From Methanosarcina spelaei (GTDB taxonomy: Archaea; Halobacteriota; Methanosarcinia; Methanosarcinales; Methanosarcinaceae), in the NCBI RefSeq assembly GCF_002287235.1, contig NZ_LMVP01000445.1, positions 1 through 60,705 on the forward strand: 60,705 nucleotides of DNA, written 5' to 3'. The notes under the pieces were generated by a model that worked only from the letters and a program-made list of their open reading frames with translations, had not been told where the DNA came from and did not search any database. How positions within the stretch are numbered: position 1 is the stretch's first letter; each line of letters starts with the position of its first letter. Shown one piece after another: positions 28,763-38,152 of the stretch. Made by a program: the position numbers and the translations under genes.

Positions 28763-29932
28763 TCAAGCCTCTTCAAGAAATCGTACATATTTTTCCACAA
28801 TTCGGTCCCAGTTAAAGTTCTTATCTACATATTCCTTCCCATTTATAGCCATTTTTCTTCTTAACTGAGGATTCTTTAAGTAAAAGTTAACGCATCCTTC
28901 AAACTCTTCAACATTTTCAAAATACAATCCGGACCTACCTTTAATACAATGATCCTTTGTTACAGCGCATTCGGAATGAACCAGAACTGGGGTAAGACAT
29001 AACCACGATTCCATAATCACTATTGAAAAACTTTCGTTAATTGAGGGTTGACAAAGAAGGCTTGCAGCAGCAAAGGAATCATACTTATCCTGTTTCCGAA
29101 CAAAACCCAGGTCAAGAATATCTTTTTTAAACTTTTCCGGAATACTGACCTCTCCGCTTCCTATCAAGACGAGCTTAAGCTCATTCCGGTTCCTCTGTTT
29201 ATACTTACAAAAAAAGTCAATTAGAAGAGGAGTGTTTTTACCTGGCTCCCGCCGTCCAGCGTAAAGAATGAAGTCATCATATATTCCGTATTTCTCCCGA
29301 AATCTCTTTGCTTCAAAAGAAATATTAGTATCTATACCTTCTCCTAGAATTATTTGCTTGCCTTCAATGTCAAATATCTTGTTTGCCAGTGTTGCTTCGG
29401 GTTCAGCATGGAATATCAGCCCTGCAGCGCTCTGAAACATGTTTTTGTAAATATCCATATATGCGTAGCTCTCATCGTGAAGGCAGGGTATCAAAAATGA
29501 TTTTTTTGGATGGATTTGAGACCCATAATATGTAGTTCCGAACATGTAAGGTATGAACAGGAAGTAATCGTAGTCAGAACCGTGAGTCTCAAGATAGCGG
29601 TAAAGATCGTCGCTGTTAATCATTTCTTCGATATATATCTGCTCTTCTTTTGCCGAGATTTTCTGGTTACGCATCAATTTCAAGTTAATGCGATCAAATA
29701 ACCTGGTATTCCTTTGTCGGACCTTGAATCTTCTAATTGTGACGTTATTTAGTTGTGAAACTCCTTCTTCGTAATAATTGGAGCTCCAGTCAGAATTGAA
29801 CTCTTTCACACAGGTAGTAAGGATTTCAACTTCAATCCCGTTTCTGGAAAGATTCTCAGCCGTGTTTTTACATTCACTCTCCGCACCGCCTGGGATCTCT
29901 CCATACCAGGGAACAACAAATGCAATCTTCAT
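28763..29932 (-). CDS. GT4-type glycosyltransferase
   Basis: 389 residues from ATG 29932, which has GGAG at a better distance than the in-frame ATG at 29938. Motifs: FVVPWYGEIPGGAESE, YAGRREPGKNTPLL and the E-x7-E motif ESFSIVIME. Paralogue of the enzyme at 26488-27708 (same SWLC-TPVLV and C-KG-GLYFEN blocks), so the two may add similar sugars. Located just downstream of the large methyltransferase gene. Confidence 0.85.
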   Translation of the reverse strand: MKIAFVVPWYGEIPGGAESECKNTAENLSRNGIEVEILTTCVKEFNSDWSSNYYEEGVSQLNNVTIRRFKVRQRNTRLFDRINLKLMRNQKISAKEEQIYIEEMINSDDLYRYLETHGSDYDYFLFIPYMFGTTYYGSQIHPKKSFLIPCLHDESYAYMDIYKNMFQSAAGLIFHAEPEATLANKIFDIEGKQIILGEGIDTNISFEAKRFREKYGIYDDFILYAGRREPGKNTPLLIDFFCKYKQRNRNELKLVLIGSGEVSIPEKFKKDILDLGFVRKQDKYDSFAAASLLCQPSINESFSIVIMESWLCLTPVLVHSECAVTKDHCIKGRSGLYFENVEEFEGCVNFYLKNPQLRRKMAINGKEYVDKNFNWDRIVEKYVRFLEEA

Positions 29933-30023
29933 TAACATTGCTCCAAAGTTATCTCACAAACTTAAAGAAAGTGGAAAGTAGCCAGAATATTTACTTATTC
30001 ATGATTTCTTGATACTGGCTTCT

Positions 30024-33000
30024 TTACTTTTTCCCAATTACCGCATAGTCCTGAGCCCCATATAAGGCATCGTTTATCATGTCTATGTTTTGATTGGAGA
30101 TATCAATCACTGATTTATTCTCTTCTGCATCCTCGATATCAGGAAGCTTTTTCAATCTCATTTCCGGAGGTACGGGGGACAAAAATTTCGTTTCGATATC
30201 CCGAAAACCTGCGGTGTTGACTAAAAACTTTAGAGTTTCCGGATGTACAGGTTTTACGTGAGAAAGGTCTATGTAAAAGTTAGCTAAGGAGAATAATGAG
30301 AGAGGGTTAACTGTCTCAATAATTATGTAAAAACCGTATTTCAGTTTTTTATTGCAAAGGCTCAGCATATTAATAAGATAACTGGGACTGAGGTGTTCAA
30401 CTACCTGACTTATAAAAATCCCATCGAGGCTTTTGTCCTTGATTTCTTCAAGGGTTTTTATAGCATCTTTTAATTCGGCGTTCAGACCCTTAGATTTACA
30501 GAAATTTATCATATCCTCATCGACATCAATTCCTCTAGCATTGATGCCTTTTTGTTTTGCTAATTCCAGAAATTCGCCTCGTCCACATCCAATATCAAGT
30601 ACATTGGTGCAATTCTCAAAATAACCTATAAAGTTCATCTGATGCTGCAGAATATTTTCTCGTGAACCACGGAACCTTTCTTCAAATACATAATAATTAA
30701 TCTGAGGGTCAGCATTGCAAGAGGCATTAATCTGGGTATTAGCACTTCCAGAGGTATTAGTCTGAGTATTAGCATTTCCTGAAGTATTAATATGGGCGTT
30801 AGCTTTCCCTGTTAAGTTGTTCTGAGCATTAGCCTTTCCGAAGGAGTTATTCAGGGCACTGGTCTTTCCTGAAGTATTAATCTGGGCATTAGCCTTTCCG
30901 GATGAATTAATCTGGGTGTTAGCCTTTCCAGAGGAATCTGTTCCCTGGTTTTCGAGTCCTTTCTGTATTCTGGATTCAAGTACTTTGTTAAGCCAGGCTT
31001 TACTCTCAAGATCCAGATTAACAGCAGAAATTATAGATTCTACTTCTTTCTTTACACTGTTGACAACTTCAGATTTTAGCTGTTCAGACTCAACTTTTAA
31101 CTTTTCAGTTTCACTACTTAATTGCTCAATTTTTGATTTTAAGAGTCTGTTTTCATCTTCGAGTTCTTCAATTTCCGATGTTAACTTCTCTACTTTATGA
31201 GAGCAGGAGTTTGCTGTTTCCTTTGCATCACTGAGAACACCGGCAAGGTTATAATTAAGTTGACTTTGCTTCTGGAGTACGGGATCGACATAACGTCTGA
31301 CTTCTCCGTGCACTAATTTTCGACCTTTTATCAAAAATGTGCCCAAAAGTGGACGATGAGAACTGATCGAATAGTTATCGTTACGAATATCATAATCCAA
31401 ATTAGTTATTCCGGGTTCTTGAGGACTTCTTGCCCTTGGGGAGACTTCTGAAAATACCTGTTCTATCTCTTCAGCACTCTTTGGATCCTTATTTTCTTTT
31501 CTTTCCCTTATGTTCTCACGAATTTTTTCCATAATCTCTTCAACATTTATTTCATCGTCTTTAATCTCGAATGTATTATCCACTTTTGATTCCTCTGACC
31601 TGCATTCGTCCGGGTTTTGCTCGACTTTTGCACTAATGTTAAGTAAAGGCTTATTAGTAATTTCCTGAAGCCAGAAACAGCCTTCCTGCACGAGGTCAAT
31701 TTGTAATTGGTATTCCCCGTACTCTTGAGGAGCGACGACATCTACTTGAAGATCCCGCTGTTCTTTAGAATTTAAAGCAGGTAGTATTTCAGTCCTGAGC
31801 CCATCAAAAATTTCACAGGTACTATCAGTTTTCAACCAGTGATAAGAGATATGCACAGGATAAGGAGGTAGAGATACAAGCCGCTCTTTCCCGTTATTCT
31901 TAAGAGTTATATTCAACTTGAACTTTTTATTTGAGAAAGTATTAATTGAATCCTTTTCCGATAAAGCTTCTACGTTCACTCCTTCACGATCAAGTTTTTT
32001 GGGAGATAATAACTGAACAATCCGGTCTCTGTCGAGATCTTCAAAAGAGCTTACAGCAAGGATAGTTCTGGCATTATTGTACTCTTCCGAGCTAAATGAG
32101 TTTGTGAGTGAGCCTGCTAAATCTTGAGAATCGTTTACCCATGTCAGTATATGTGAAAAATATTTATTTAAGTTGAGGAACAGGCTTTGAGGGGTTTGTT
32201 CATTGACATGTCTCAGATCCTCGTAAAAAGTTCTGGGATTTTCTGGAATGTAAAGCCCAATGGATTTTGCTATCTTTCGTTTTTCTTCATAAGTATACTG
32301 ATAATACAACTTATTAGGATGAATATACGTGATGAATAAACCGTTTTCTTTAAGGAGTTCGGCGATTTTTAAAATAATTAATTCAAGTTTATCTTCTGGA
32401 GTACGCTCAATTAGATCAGTTGCAATAATTATATCGTATTTCTTATTAAATTTGTGATTTAAAAAATTGTCCTGAATAAATTCCGGGCGTTTGGTCGATT
32501 TATCGGCCAGACGTGTGGCTTTTGCCTTCTGAATCGCAGAAGAGGAGTCGTCAATTCCTGTTACGTGAGCTCCGGACCTTGATAAGATATAGGAGAGCTC
32601 TCCTCTTCCGCATCCCACATCCAGTATATTCATGTCTTTATTCGGATTAGCGAGACAAGAAATGGAAATTAAACGAGAATCTTCAAATTCTCTGCCTTTA
32701 TACCTTTTATAAGAATCAATAATATCTTCCAGATTCGAATTCTCCTTGTTCAGACCTTCTACAAATATATGCTTAGCTGAGCTTTTAGTTTTAATCAGTA
32801 GTTCGCCTGCATAAGAAGGTATCGTTATAGAAAACTCGATGAAATCCTTATATTTGTTTAAAAAATAAGTCGCACTTAATAAGTTTTCGTCAGACCAGAA
32901 GTAGCCGTCAACCAGGATCCATTTTCCTTTTTCCAGTGCCAGCTCCAAATCATGGAACGTATTATCTCCATCTTTCTGGCCGTTAATATGAATAAGGTCA

Positions 33001-33386
33001 TAGAAATCTCCAGGTAATGTAGTCATTGACCGACTATCGGCCAGCAAAAATTCAGCCTTGTAATTTTTTGTTATTTCTTTGGCCCAGTTATCCGCTCCTT
33101 TACTTCCTTCAAGAGCATTCAAACCGTTGTCTATTCCTAGATAAGTTGCATTTTCTGAAGCCTTAAGAAAAGTTATTGCACTATAACCATACCCGACTTC
33201 GATATCCAGTATAGATGTTGGACGGATCATTTTTGCAATTGCAAATTTCATGCGGTAATAATCAACCCATTCGTTGAATAGATGTGAAAATTTATCCCCA
33301 GGAAATGCATAATTCCTGAAATCGTAGTTAGTACGGTTATAAATAGAGATTAACTCATCCAGCATACTCTGTTCTCCAGAAAGCAA
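30024..33386 (-). CDS. three-domain methyltransferase with coiled coil and tandem-repeat linker (putative glycan chain terminator/ruler)
   Basis: 1120 residues. Order: N-terminal methyltransferase-like Rossmann domain (about 50-210, DIEVGYGYSAI, LIHINGQKDGDNTF). A second class I methyltransferase (about 245-400, ILDVGCGRGELSY). A beta-rich domain (about 475-590) resembling carbohydrate-binding or Wzt C-terminal modules. A basic linker. A coiled coil (about 715-810). Eight copies of a 10-residue repeat of type SGKANAQIN (about 816-895). A C-terminal methyltransferase (about 925-1060, NVLDIGCGRGEFLEL, SQVVEHLSP). It sits between glycosyltransferases and a Wzt/Wzm exporter. In bacterial ABC-exported O antigens WbdD caps the chain by methylation and its coiled coil sets chain length; this protein could be an archaeal counterpart. 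A kinase domain is absent. Role is inference; the methyltransferase motifs are clear. Confidence 0.8.
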   Translation of the reverse strand: MLSGEQSMLDELISIYNRTNYDFRNYAFPGDKFSHLFNEWVDYYRMKFAIAKMIRPTSILDIEVGYGYSAITFLKASENATYLGIDNGLNALEGSKGADNWAKEITKNYKAEFLLADSRSMTTLPGDFYDLIHINGQKDGDNTFHDLELALEKGKWILVDGYFWSDENLLSATYFLNKYKDFIEFSITIPSYAGELLIKTKSSAKHIFVEGLNKENSNLEDIIDSYKRYKGREFEDSRLISISCLANPNKDMNILDVGCGRGELSYILSRSGAHVTGIDDSSSAIQKAKATRLADKSTKRPEFIQDNFLNHKFNKKYDIIIATDLIERTPEDKLELIILKIAELLKENGLFITYIHPNKLYYQYTYEEKRKIAKSIGLYIPENPRTFYEDLRHVNEQTPQSLFLNLNKYFSHILTWVNDSQDLAGSLTNSFSSEEYNNARTILAVSSFEDLDRDRIVQLLSPKKLDREGVNVEALSEKDSINTFSNKKFKLNITLKNNGKERLVSLPPYPVHISYHWLKTDSTCEIFDGLRTEILPALNSKEQRDLQVDVVAPQEYGEYQLQIDLVQEGCFWLQEITNKPLLNISAKVEQNPDECRSEESKVDNTFEIKDDEINVEEIMEKIRENIRERKENKDPKSAEEIEQVFSEVSPRARSPQEPGITNLDYDIRNDNYSISSHRPLLGTFLIKGRKLVHGEVRRYVDPVLQKQSQLNYNLAGVLSDAKETANSCSHKVEKLTSEIEELEDENRLLKSKIEQLSSETEKLKVESEQLKSEVVNSVKKEVESIISAVNLDLESKAWLNKVLESRIQKGLENQGTDSSGKANTQINSSGKANAQINTSGKTSALNNSFGKANAQNNLTGKANAHINTSGNANTQTNTSGSANTQINASCNADPQINYYVFEERFRGSRENILQHQMNFIGYFENCTNVLDIGCGRGEFLELAKQKGINARGIDVDEDMINFCKSKGLNAELKDAIKTLEEIKDKSLDGIFISQVVEHLSPSYLINMLSLCNKKLKYGFYIIIETVNPLSLFSLANFYIDLSHVKPVHPETLKFLVNTAGFRDIETKFLSPVPPEMRLKKLPDIEDAEENKSVIDISNQNIDMINDALYGAQDYAVIGKK
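30700..30939 (-). repeat. 30-bp minisatellite coding eight 10-residue repeats
   Basis: Eight in-frame 30-bp units inside the large methyltransferase gene encode variants of (S/T)SGKANAQIN. Because the unit is a multiple of three, copy number could change without breaking the frame, altering the length of the linker before the C-terminal methyltransferase. Confidence 0.9.
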
Positions 33387-33423
33387 TTTATTAACATGAG
33401 CAATTAACAGTTTATATATTACT

Positions 33424-33508
33424 TTTCATAAGTGAACACTAGTACAATGACAATTTGGTTCATTTTTGATATTTCATAAGTGAATACTAGTAAAATAACA
33501 ATTTGATT
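33424..33508. repeat. 48-bp direct repeat upstream of the methyltransferase gene
   Basis: TTTCATAAGTGAACACTAGT and its near copy with TGAATACTAG lie 48 bp apart (33424-33460 and 33472-33508), each followed by an ACAATTTG block. They are 40-120 bp upstream of the minus-strand gene start. TTTATATATTA at 33410-33420 is a TATA candidate in the same region. They may be promoter elements. Confidence 0.55.
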
Positions 33509-33654
33509 TAGATTGATCTATCCTAAAATTATCTCACTTTCAATTTTTTTTATTCTTAGGATAGCATGTCTATTTTCCGCTGACCTCTTACGTGGAGAAA
33601 AAATTAGTTATGTATGCAAAAATACTCTATGTCTATACCTGATATATTTATAAT

Positions 33655-33779
33655 CCTTTACTAAGTCTTTCATTCTTTACTAAGCTTTCATTCTTTACTA
33701 AGTCTTTCATTCTTTACTAAGCTTTCATTCTTTACTAAGCTTTCATTCTTTACCAAGCTTTCATTCTTTACCAAGTCTT
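33655..33779. repeat. 18-19-bp tandem repeat spanning the wzt stop codon
   Basis: CATTCTTTACTAAG units start at 33671, 33689, 33708, 33726, 33744 and 33762. On the minus strand each unit reads CTTGGTAAAGAATGA or its variant CTTAGTAAAGAATGA, the last codons and TGA stop of the wzt-like gene, amplified downstream. Confidence 0.9.
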
Positions 33780-35014
33780 TCTTGAATTTTTATTTTTGGT
33801 TTCATATTGAAAACTCCAGAATAGACAATTGCATTACTATTAGGAATTACTTTCAATACCTCTATATCATGAGCCATGAGCAAATATTCTTCAAAAGCGT
33901 CTCTTCCGTATCCCTTATTTGCCACACCAACAGAGAATGAATAATCTCCTGCAGAAAGTGAAAATAAGAATTCCCAGGTTAATTCTGCAACCTGTCCTTT
34001 TTTTAGAGTAAAAGTTTTAATGCCACTACAATATGTATTTGTTTCAAATACTGATAAACCCAGATTATTTCTAACGTGAAGACCAAAGTGAGGATCGGAT
34101 AATTCTTTTAAGGCCTTAACTTGATATATAACTTTAACTACCTGTTCACTCTCAATGTGCAATATTTCCTCATTTTTTGAGTTCAGGACTTTAAAGGAGA
34201 GAAGTTTAACTTCACCTGTTGAAGCGCTTGGGTTTTTGTGACCTGTATGGTCATCTATTACTTCATTTACTATTACCTCGGTATTTCCCATATGTGATTT
34301 ACTCAAAATTATTCCATGGTAATAGTCAATTATATCTTTTGGGTCGCCGGAACTGATTATATGACCATGGTCCAGCAGTATTGCCGAATCACATATTGTT
34401 TTCACAGCGTTCATATCGTGAGATACAAAAATAATAGAGCCACCGTCATTTTTGAACTCTAATATTTTTCTCATACATTTTTGCTGAAAATATGCATCTC
34501 CTACTGACAGCGCTTCATCGACTAAAAAGCATTTTGGTTCTGCATGCATTGCTATTGAAAATGCAAGTCTCATAAGCATACCCGACGAGTACGTTTTGAT
34601 CGGGTCATAAATAAACTCTCCAAGCTCTGTAAAATTAATGATGTCATCTTTTTTTCTTTCTATTTCGTCTTTATCCATTCCTAGAAATGTCCCGTTCATG
34701 AAAATATTTTCAAGACCTGTAAGTTCATGATCAAAACCCGTTCCAAGCTCAAGTAAACCGGTAATTTTTCCATCTACTTTTATAGAACCCTCATCAGGAA
34801 GCAAAACACCGGAAAGTATTTTCAATAAAGTAGATTTGCCAGCCCCATTTTGTCCCACTACTCCGAGAGTTTTTCCTTCTTTTACTTCAAAAGAGACGTT
34901 TTGCAATGCAGTTATTTCTCGGTGGTATTTCTTCCGAAAGATTTTCTCTTTTAATCGGTCAGCGGGTGAGTGATATGACTTGAATGTTTTTGAAACACCT
35001 GATACTTTGATCAT
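33761..35014 (-). CDS. wzt: polysaccharide ABC exporter ATP-binding protein, Wzt type
   Basis: 417 residues. ATPase domain 1-250 with Walker A GQNGAGKST (54-62), the YSSGM signature and the Walker B FLVDEALSVGD. A C-terminal beta-sandwich of about 140 residues (GEVKLLSFKVLNSKNEEI...FGLHVRNN...) matches the Wzt C-terminal domain. In bacteria that domain recognises the modified end of the glycan. It pairs with the permease encoded 27 bp upstream. The presence of this domain is what ties the exporter to an end-capped polymer. The symbol is by analogy. Confidence 0.88.
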   Translation of the reverse strand: MIKVSGVSKTFKSYHSPADRLKEKIFRKKYHREITALQNVSFEVKEGKTLGVVGQNGAGKSTLLKILSGVLLPDEGSIKVDGKITGLLELGTGFDHELTGLENIFMNGTFLGMDKDEIERKKDDIINFTELGEFIYDPIKTYSSGMLMRLAFSIAMHAEPKCFLVDEALSVGDAYFQQKCMRKILEFKNDGGSIIFVSHDMNAVKTICDSAILLDHGHIISSGDPKDIIDYYHGIILSKSHMGNTEVIVNEVIDDHTGHKNPSASTGEVKLLSFKVLNSKNEEILHIESEQVVKVIYQVKALKELSDPHFGLHVRNNLGLSVFETNTYCSGIKTFTLKKGQVAELTWEFLFSLSAGDYSFSVGVANKGYGRDAFEEYLLMAHDIEVLKVIPNSNAIVYSGVFNMKPKIKIQERLGKE

Positions 35015-35041
35015 TTTATATTCACAACTTGTAATTTTTAA

Positions 35042-35809
35042 TTATATAAAGTCCCGAACATCCTTTTCAAGCTTTTTGAAAGTAAAACCTGCACACAGCA
35101 GAATCGCAAAACTCAACAGGAATAGATACAGAATAGCCTCTAAGTCCGGAATCTGCTCATATATAAAGACACTATGGTAGGCATGAATGAATGTAAACGC
35201 CGGATTATAGACCATAATCTTTTTGACGTATTCCGGAAGTATGTCATAAACATATACAATCGGTGTAAACCAGAACCAGAACTGAAGTACAATTCTTACA
35301 ATCTCTCTTAAATCTCTTATAAAAACAACAAATATTCCTATAAAAAATCCAAGTGAATAGGCAAAGAGTTGCTGTACCAAATATATTAACGGAACAAATA
35401 AGATTACAGGTTTTACTCCATATCCACTAATTAGAAGTAAAAACAAGAATACTCCCATTGTCACGACAAAAGTGATACTTTCCGAAATAGCAATATAAAG
35501 AGGGAATGAAGAAAGATCAACCTTTACTTTTGTGATTATATGTTTTTTATCTAAATAAACGGTGGCCGTTCTTGATACCGTATTTGAAAAAGCATTCCAA
35601 GCGATTACGCCAGAAGTAAGATAAAATCCATATGCGTAGACCGAAGACGAGCCAGGCAAACGCGATCCCATAAGGTTAGCAAATATAACGGTAAATATAA
35701 AAATATCTACAAGTGGATAAATGAAGTTCCACAAAGCTCCTAAGGTAGACCCGGAATACTTTTCAGTAATATCTCTTTTTGCTAATTCAAGAATTAAGCC
35801 TATATTCAA
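35042..35809 (-). CDS. wzm: polysaccharide ABC exporter permease, Wzm type (ABC-2)
   Basis: 255 residues with six predicted membrane helices. It opens with LAKRDITEKYSGSTLGALWN, the amphipathic entry helix of O-antigen-type ABC-2 permeases, and contains FWFWFTPIVYVYDILPEY, a typical family block. Forms the channel with the Wzt-type ATPase to move lipid-linked glycan across the membrane. First in a two-gene unit with the ATPase. Confidence 0.88.
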   Translation of the reverse strand: MNIGLILELAKRDITEKYSGSTLGALWNFIYPLVDIFIFTVIFANLMGSRLPGSSSVYAYGFYLTSGVIAWNAFSNTVSRTATVYLDKKHIITKVKVDLSSFPLYIAISESITFVVTMGVFLFLLLISGYGVKPVILFVPLIYLVQQLFAYSLGFFIGIFVVFIRDLREIVRIVLQFWFWFTPIVYVYDILPEYVKKIMVYNPAFTFIHAYHSVFIYEQIPDLEAILYLFLLSFAILLCAGFTFKKLEKDVRDFI

Positions 35810-35886
35810 ATTAATATCTCCTGATTATTACTTCGCCGGAATGACAGAATATTGTATTTTTCGAGGAATAATCTGATTACCGGAAA

Positions 35887-36984
35887 TTATCTCTCACAAA
35901 AACAGTTTTCGGGGGTAACATTATTTTTCATAGCATTTACAAAATTCGAGAGATCGAACAGAGCTGCTCTCTTAAAGCATTCGTTTCCATAGCTTGACGG
36001 GTCTTTCGAGATATTCTTTACTGCTCTGATTATATTTTGAGCATCTGCTTCCACAAACACACCGGTTTTTCCGTCGATTACCGTTTCCTTAAACCCACCT
36101 TCGTTTACAGCTACTACAGGTTTTCCACTTGCCATAGCTTCCACAGGTGTCATCCCGAAATCTTCGTCCATAGCAGTGCAGATAAAACCTCTACAGCGGG
36201 AGTAAAGGTCAAGTAATTCCGTCTCTGAAACCTCACCAAGGACCTTTACGTTTTCAGGTAAATTGTCAAGGATATTTTTTGCGTAACTTTTTGCGTGATC
36301 TCCTTTGGAATACCCTCCAACAATGACAAGCTTTTCTTCGGGCATTTTTTTGAATGCCTCAATTTGAATTTCCACTCGTTTTTCAGGATAGAGCCGGTTT
36401 ACTGAAAGCCAGAAGTCCCCGTACTCTTTACAGGTAAATTTTGAAGTTTCTACAGGGGGGTAGATAACTTCAGCGTCCCTGTGGAAATACTTTTTGATTC
36501 TTGTTGATGTATTTTTAGAGTTAGTTACGATTTTACAGACGTGGGAAAGGTAGTATTCGGAAATTGGCCTGTGGAGCCTGACCCAAATCCTGAAGAAAAT
36601 TGAAATCCAGATAGGTTGCCTGCTGATAAAAGTTTCATAAAGGTCATAAAAAGCTCGTGTAGGAGTATGGCAGTAATACAGGTTGGGTTTGTGTTTCTTT
36701 GCTGCGAAATACGCCCAGTTACCTGAAAAAATAAAAAAATCATATTCCTTTGAAAAATCACAGGATGCAAATTGAAAAGATGCGGAAATCTGCTTTAGAG
36801 GAGGTACTTTTGGGGTTTTTCCCAGGCTGATTATACGTATATCGGAGTACCCCATCTTTTTTACGGACTCCATATTCAAGTCAGTAGTGATAACATCGGC
36901 ATTGAAGTATTTTGCAAGCATGAGAACAAGTTTCTCTCCGCCGCCAATGGCTCCGAAATAATCATGAAATATGGCTATTTTCAT
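35887..36984 (-). CDS. GT4-type glycosyltransferase (mannosyltransferase-like)
   Basis: 365 residues. [19 protein letters not shown] with its GGGE acceptor-side loop, [26 protein letters not shown] and the E-x7-E motif [12 protein letters not shown]. These are features of the WbaZ-like mannosyltransferase group; the actual sugar is unproven. It lies upstream of the exporter genes, probably as the first gene of the minus-strand glycan operon. Confidence 0.87.
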   Translation of the reverse strand: MKIAIFHDYFGAIGGGEKLVLMLAKYFNADVITTDLNMESVKKMGYSDIRIISLGKTPKVPPLKQISASFQFASCDFSKEYDFFIFSGNWAYFAAKKHKPNLYYCHTPTRAFYDLYETFISRQPIWISIFFRIWVRLHRPISEYYLSHVCKIVTNSKNTSTRIKKYFHRDAEVIYPPVETSKFTCKEYGDFWLSVNRLYPEKRVEIQIEAFKKMPEEKLVIVGGYSKGDHAKSYAKNILDNLPENVKVLGEVSETELLDLYSRCRGFICTAMDEDFGMTPVEAMASGKPVVAVNEGGFKETVIDGKTGVFVEADAQNIIRAVKNISKDPSSYGNECFKRAALFDLSNFVNAMKNNVTPENCFCER

Positions 36985-37074
36985 CGATTTCTCACTTTTT
37001 CAGGGGGTTTTAACAAATGCAGATAAAAAGCTAATAAAATTATAAAAAGCTAATAAAATTATTTGTGGCCATTC

Positions 37075-37160
37075 AGTTGTGTACATTCAATGCACATTCA
37101 GTTCAATGCACATTCAATTCAATGCACATTCAGTTCAATGCACATTCAATTCAATGTCAA
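37075..37160. repeat. 16-bp tandem repeat
   Basis: TGCACATTCAGTTCAA-like units at 37091, 37107, 37123 and 37139, plus a degenerate leading unit at 37075. Confidence 0.85.
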
Positions 37161-37484
37161 TACCTAGTTTTTCCATGAGTGGGGACATTACTGTATTGGG
37201 TTTTTATAATCTGAAGCTTCCTATCCATCCTTAAATTACCAGTACTAAATTTATCTGTAATATCTGATTTCTGATTAGTAGCACAGGGTTTCCTGCAAGA
37301 TTTCAACAATCCATTAAGCTCAACGATTATAAATATATTGAAAATTGTATCTCAACAGTAGAGATATATAATACTTTCAGATGAGATGGTTCATTAGTTA
37401 TATATAATACTTCCCGGATGAAATGCCTCATTAGATGACGAGATAATTCATTAGATAGCAAGAGAGTTAGCCAGGTACTATAAC

Positions 37485-37660
37485 AGTTAACTTTAACTTC
37501 ATTTAATCATAGTTAACCTTCACTTCATTTAATCATAGTTAACCTTCACTTCATTTAAATATAGTTAACCTTCACTTCATTTAAATATAGTTAACCTTCA
37601 CTTCATTTAAATATAGTTAACCCCACTTTATTTAAAAACAGCTAACCTTCACTTTAAGCT
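37485..37660. repeat. 26-bp tandem repeat, about seven units
   Basis: AGTTAACCTTCACTTCATTT recurs at 37485, 37511, 37537, 37563, 37589 and 37615, with a last unit at 37640. Each unit contains GTTAAC, a perfect 6-bp palindrome. Confidence 0.9.
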
Positions 37661-37825
37661 TTAGTTTAGTATTATTTACCCGGTGATGAAAGACTTTACT
37701 CTGAAGATTGGAATCCTTAAGCATCACTTTAGCGCTATTCATTTGTTTACTTTCTTTGTATATGATGTCTAACGGTGCAAATTCAATACTGAGGCTACAA
37801 TTACAGTCTACGGTCATATATATTA

Positions 37826-38035
37826 AGAATATCCATGTTATCACATATTATAAATATTCATATTATCAACATGTTAAGAATATCCATGTTATCAACATGT
37901 TAGGAATGTTCATGCTATCAACATGTTAGGAATATTCATGTTATCAACATGTTAGGAATATTCATGTTATTAACATGTTAAGAATATCCATGTTATCAAC
38001 ATGTTAAGAATATCCATGTTATCAACAAGTTCAAC
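37826..38035. repeat. 26-bp tandem repeat with internal palindrome, about seven units
   Basis: ATCAACATGTTA-type cores at 37865, 37891, 37917, 37943, 37969, 37995 and 38021. Most units contain CATGTT-ATC-AACATG, a 15-bp inverted repeat, so the array presents the same palindromic site every 26 bp just upstream of aglB. Confidence 0.9.
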
Positions 38036-38152
38036 AATCACATTATTATTTAGATCTTAAAACAACCTTAAAGTTATTATATTAATTCAACTACTATCAA
38101 AGATTAAGATATTCAAAAGTTCAATGAATGCAAAAATTAAAAACTAAAAGAG

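Larger units (their letters stand above)
36985..38152. other. divergent intergenic region full of tandem repeats
   Basis: This 1.17-kb stretch separates the minus-strand glycan genes from aglB. It contains three tandem arrays, described separately, and otherwise AT-rich sequence. Open frames at 37632-37844 (minus) and 37708-37929 (plus) are products of repeat and AT content. Promoters for both directions must lie here. Confidence 0.6.

Noticed and set aside
37632-37929. Small frames on both strands in the divergent region
   Set aside because: They run through tandem repeats and lack ribosome binding sites.
37485-38035. CRISPR array
   Set aside because: Units are contiguous 26-bp tandem repeats without unique spacers and no cas genes lie nearby.
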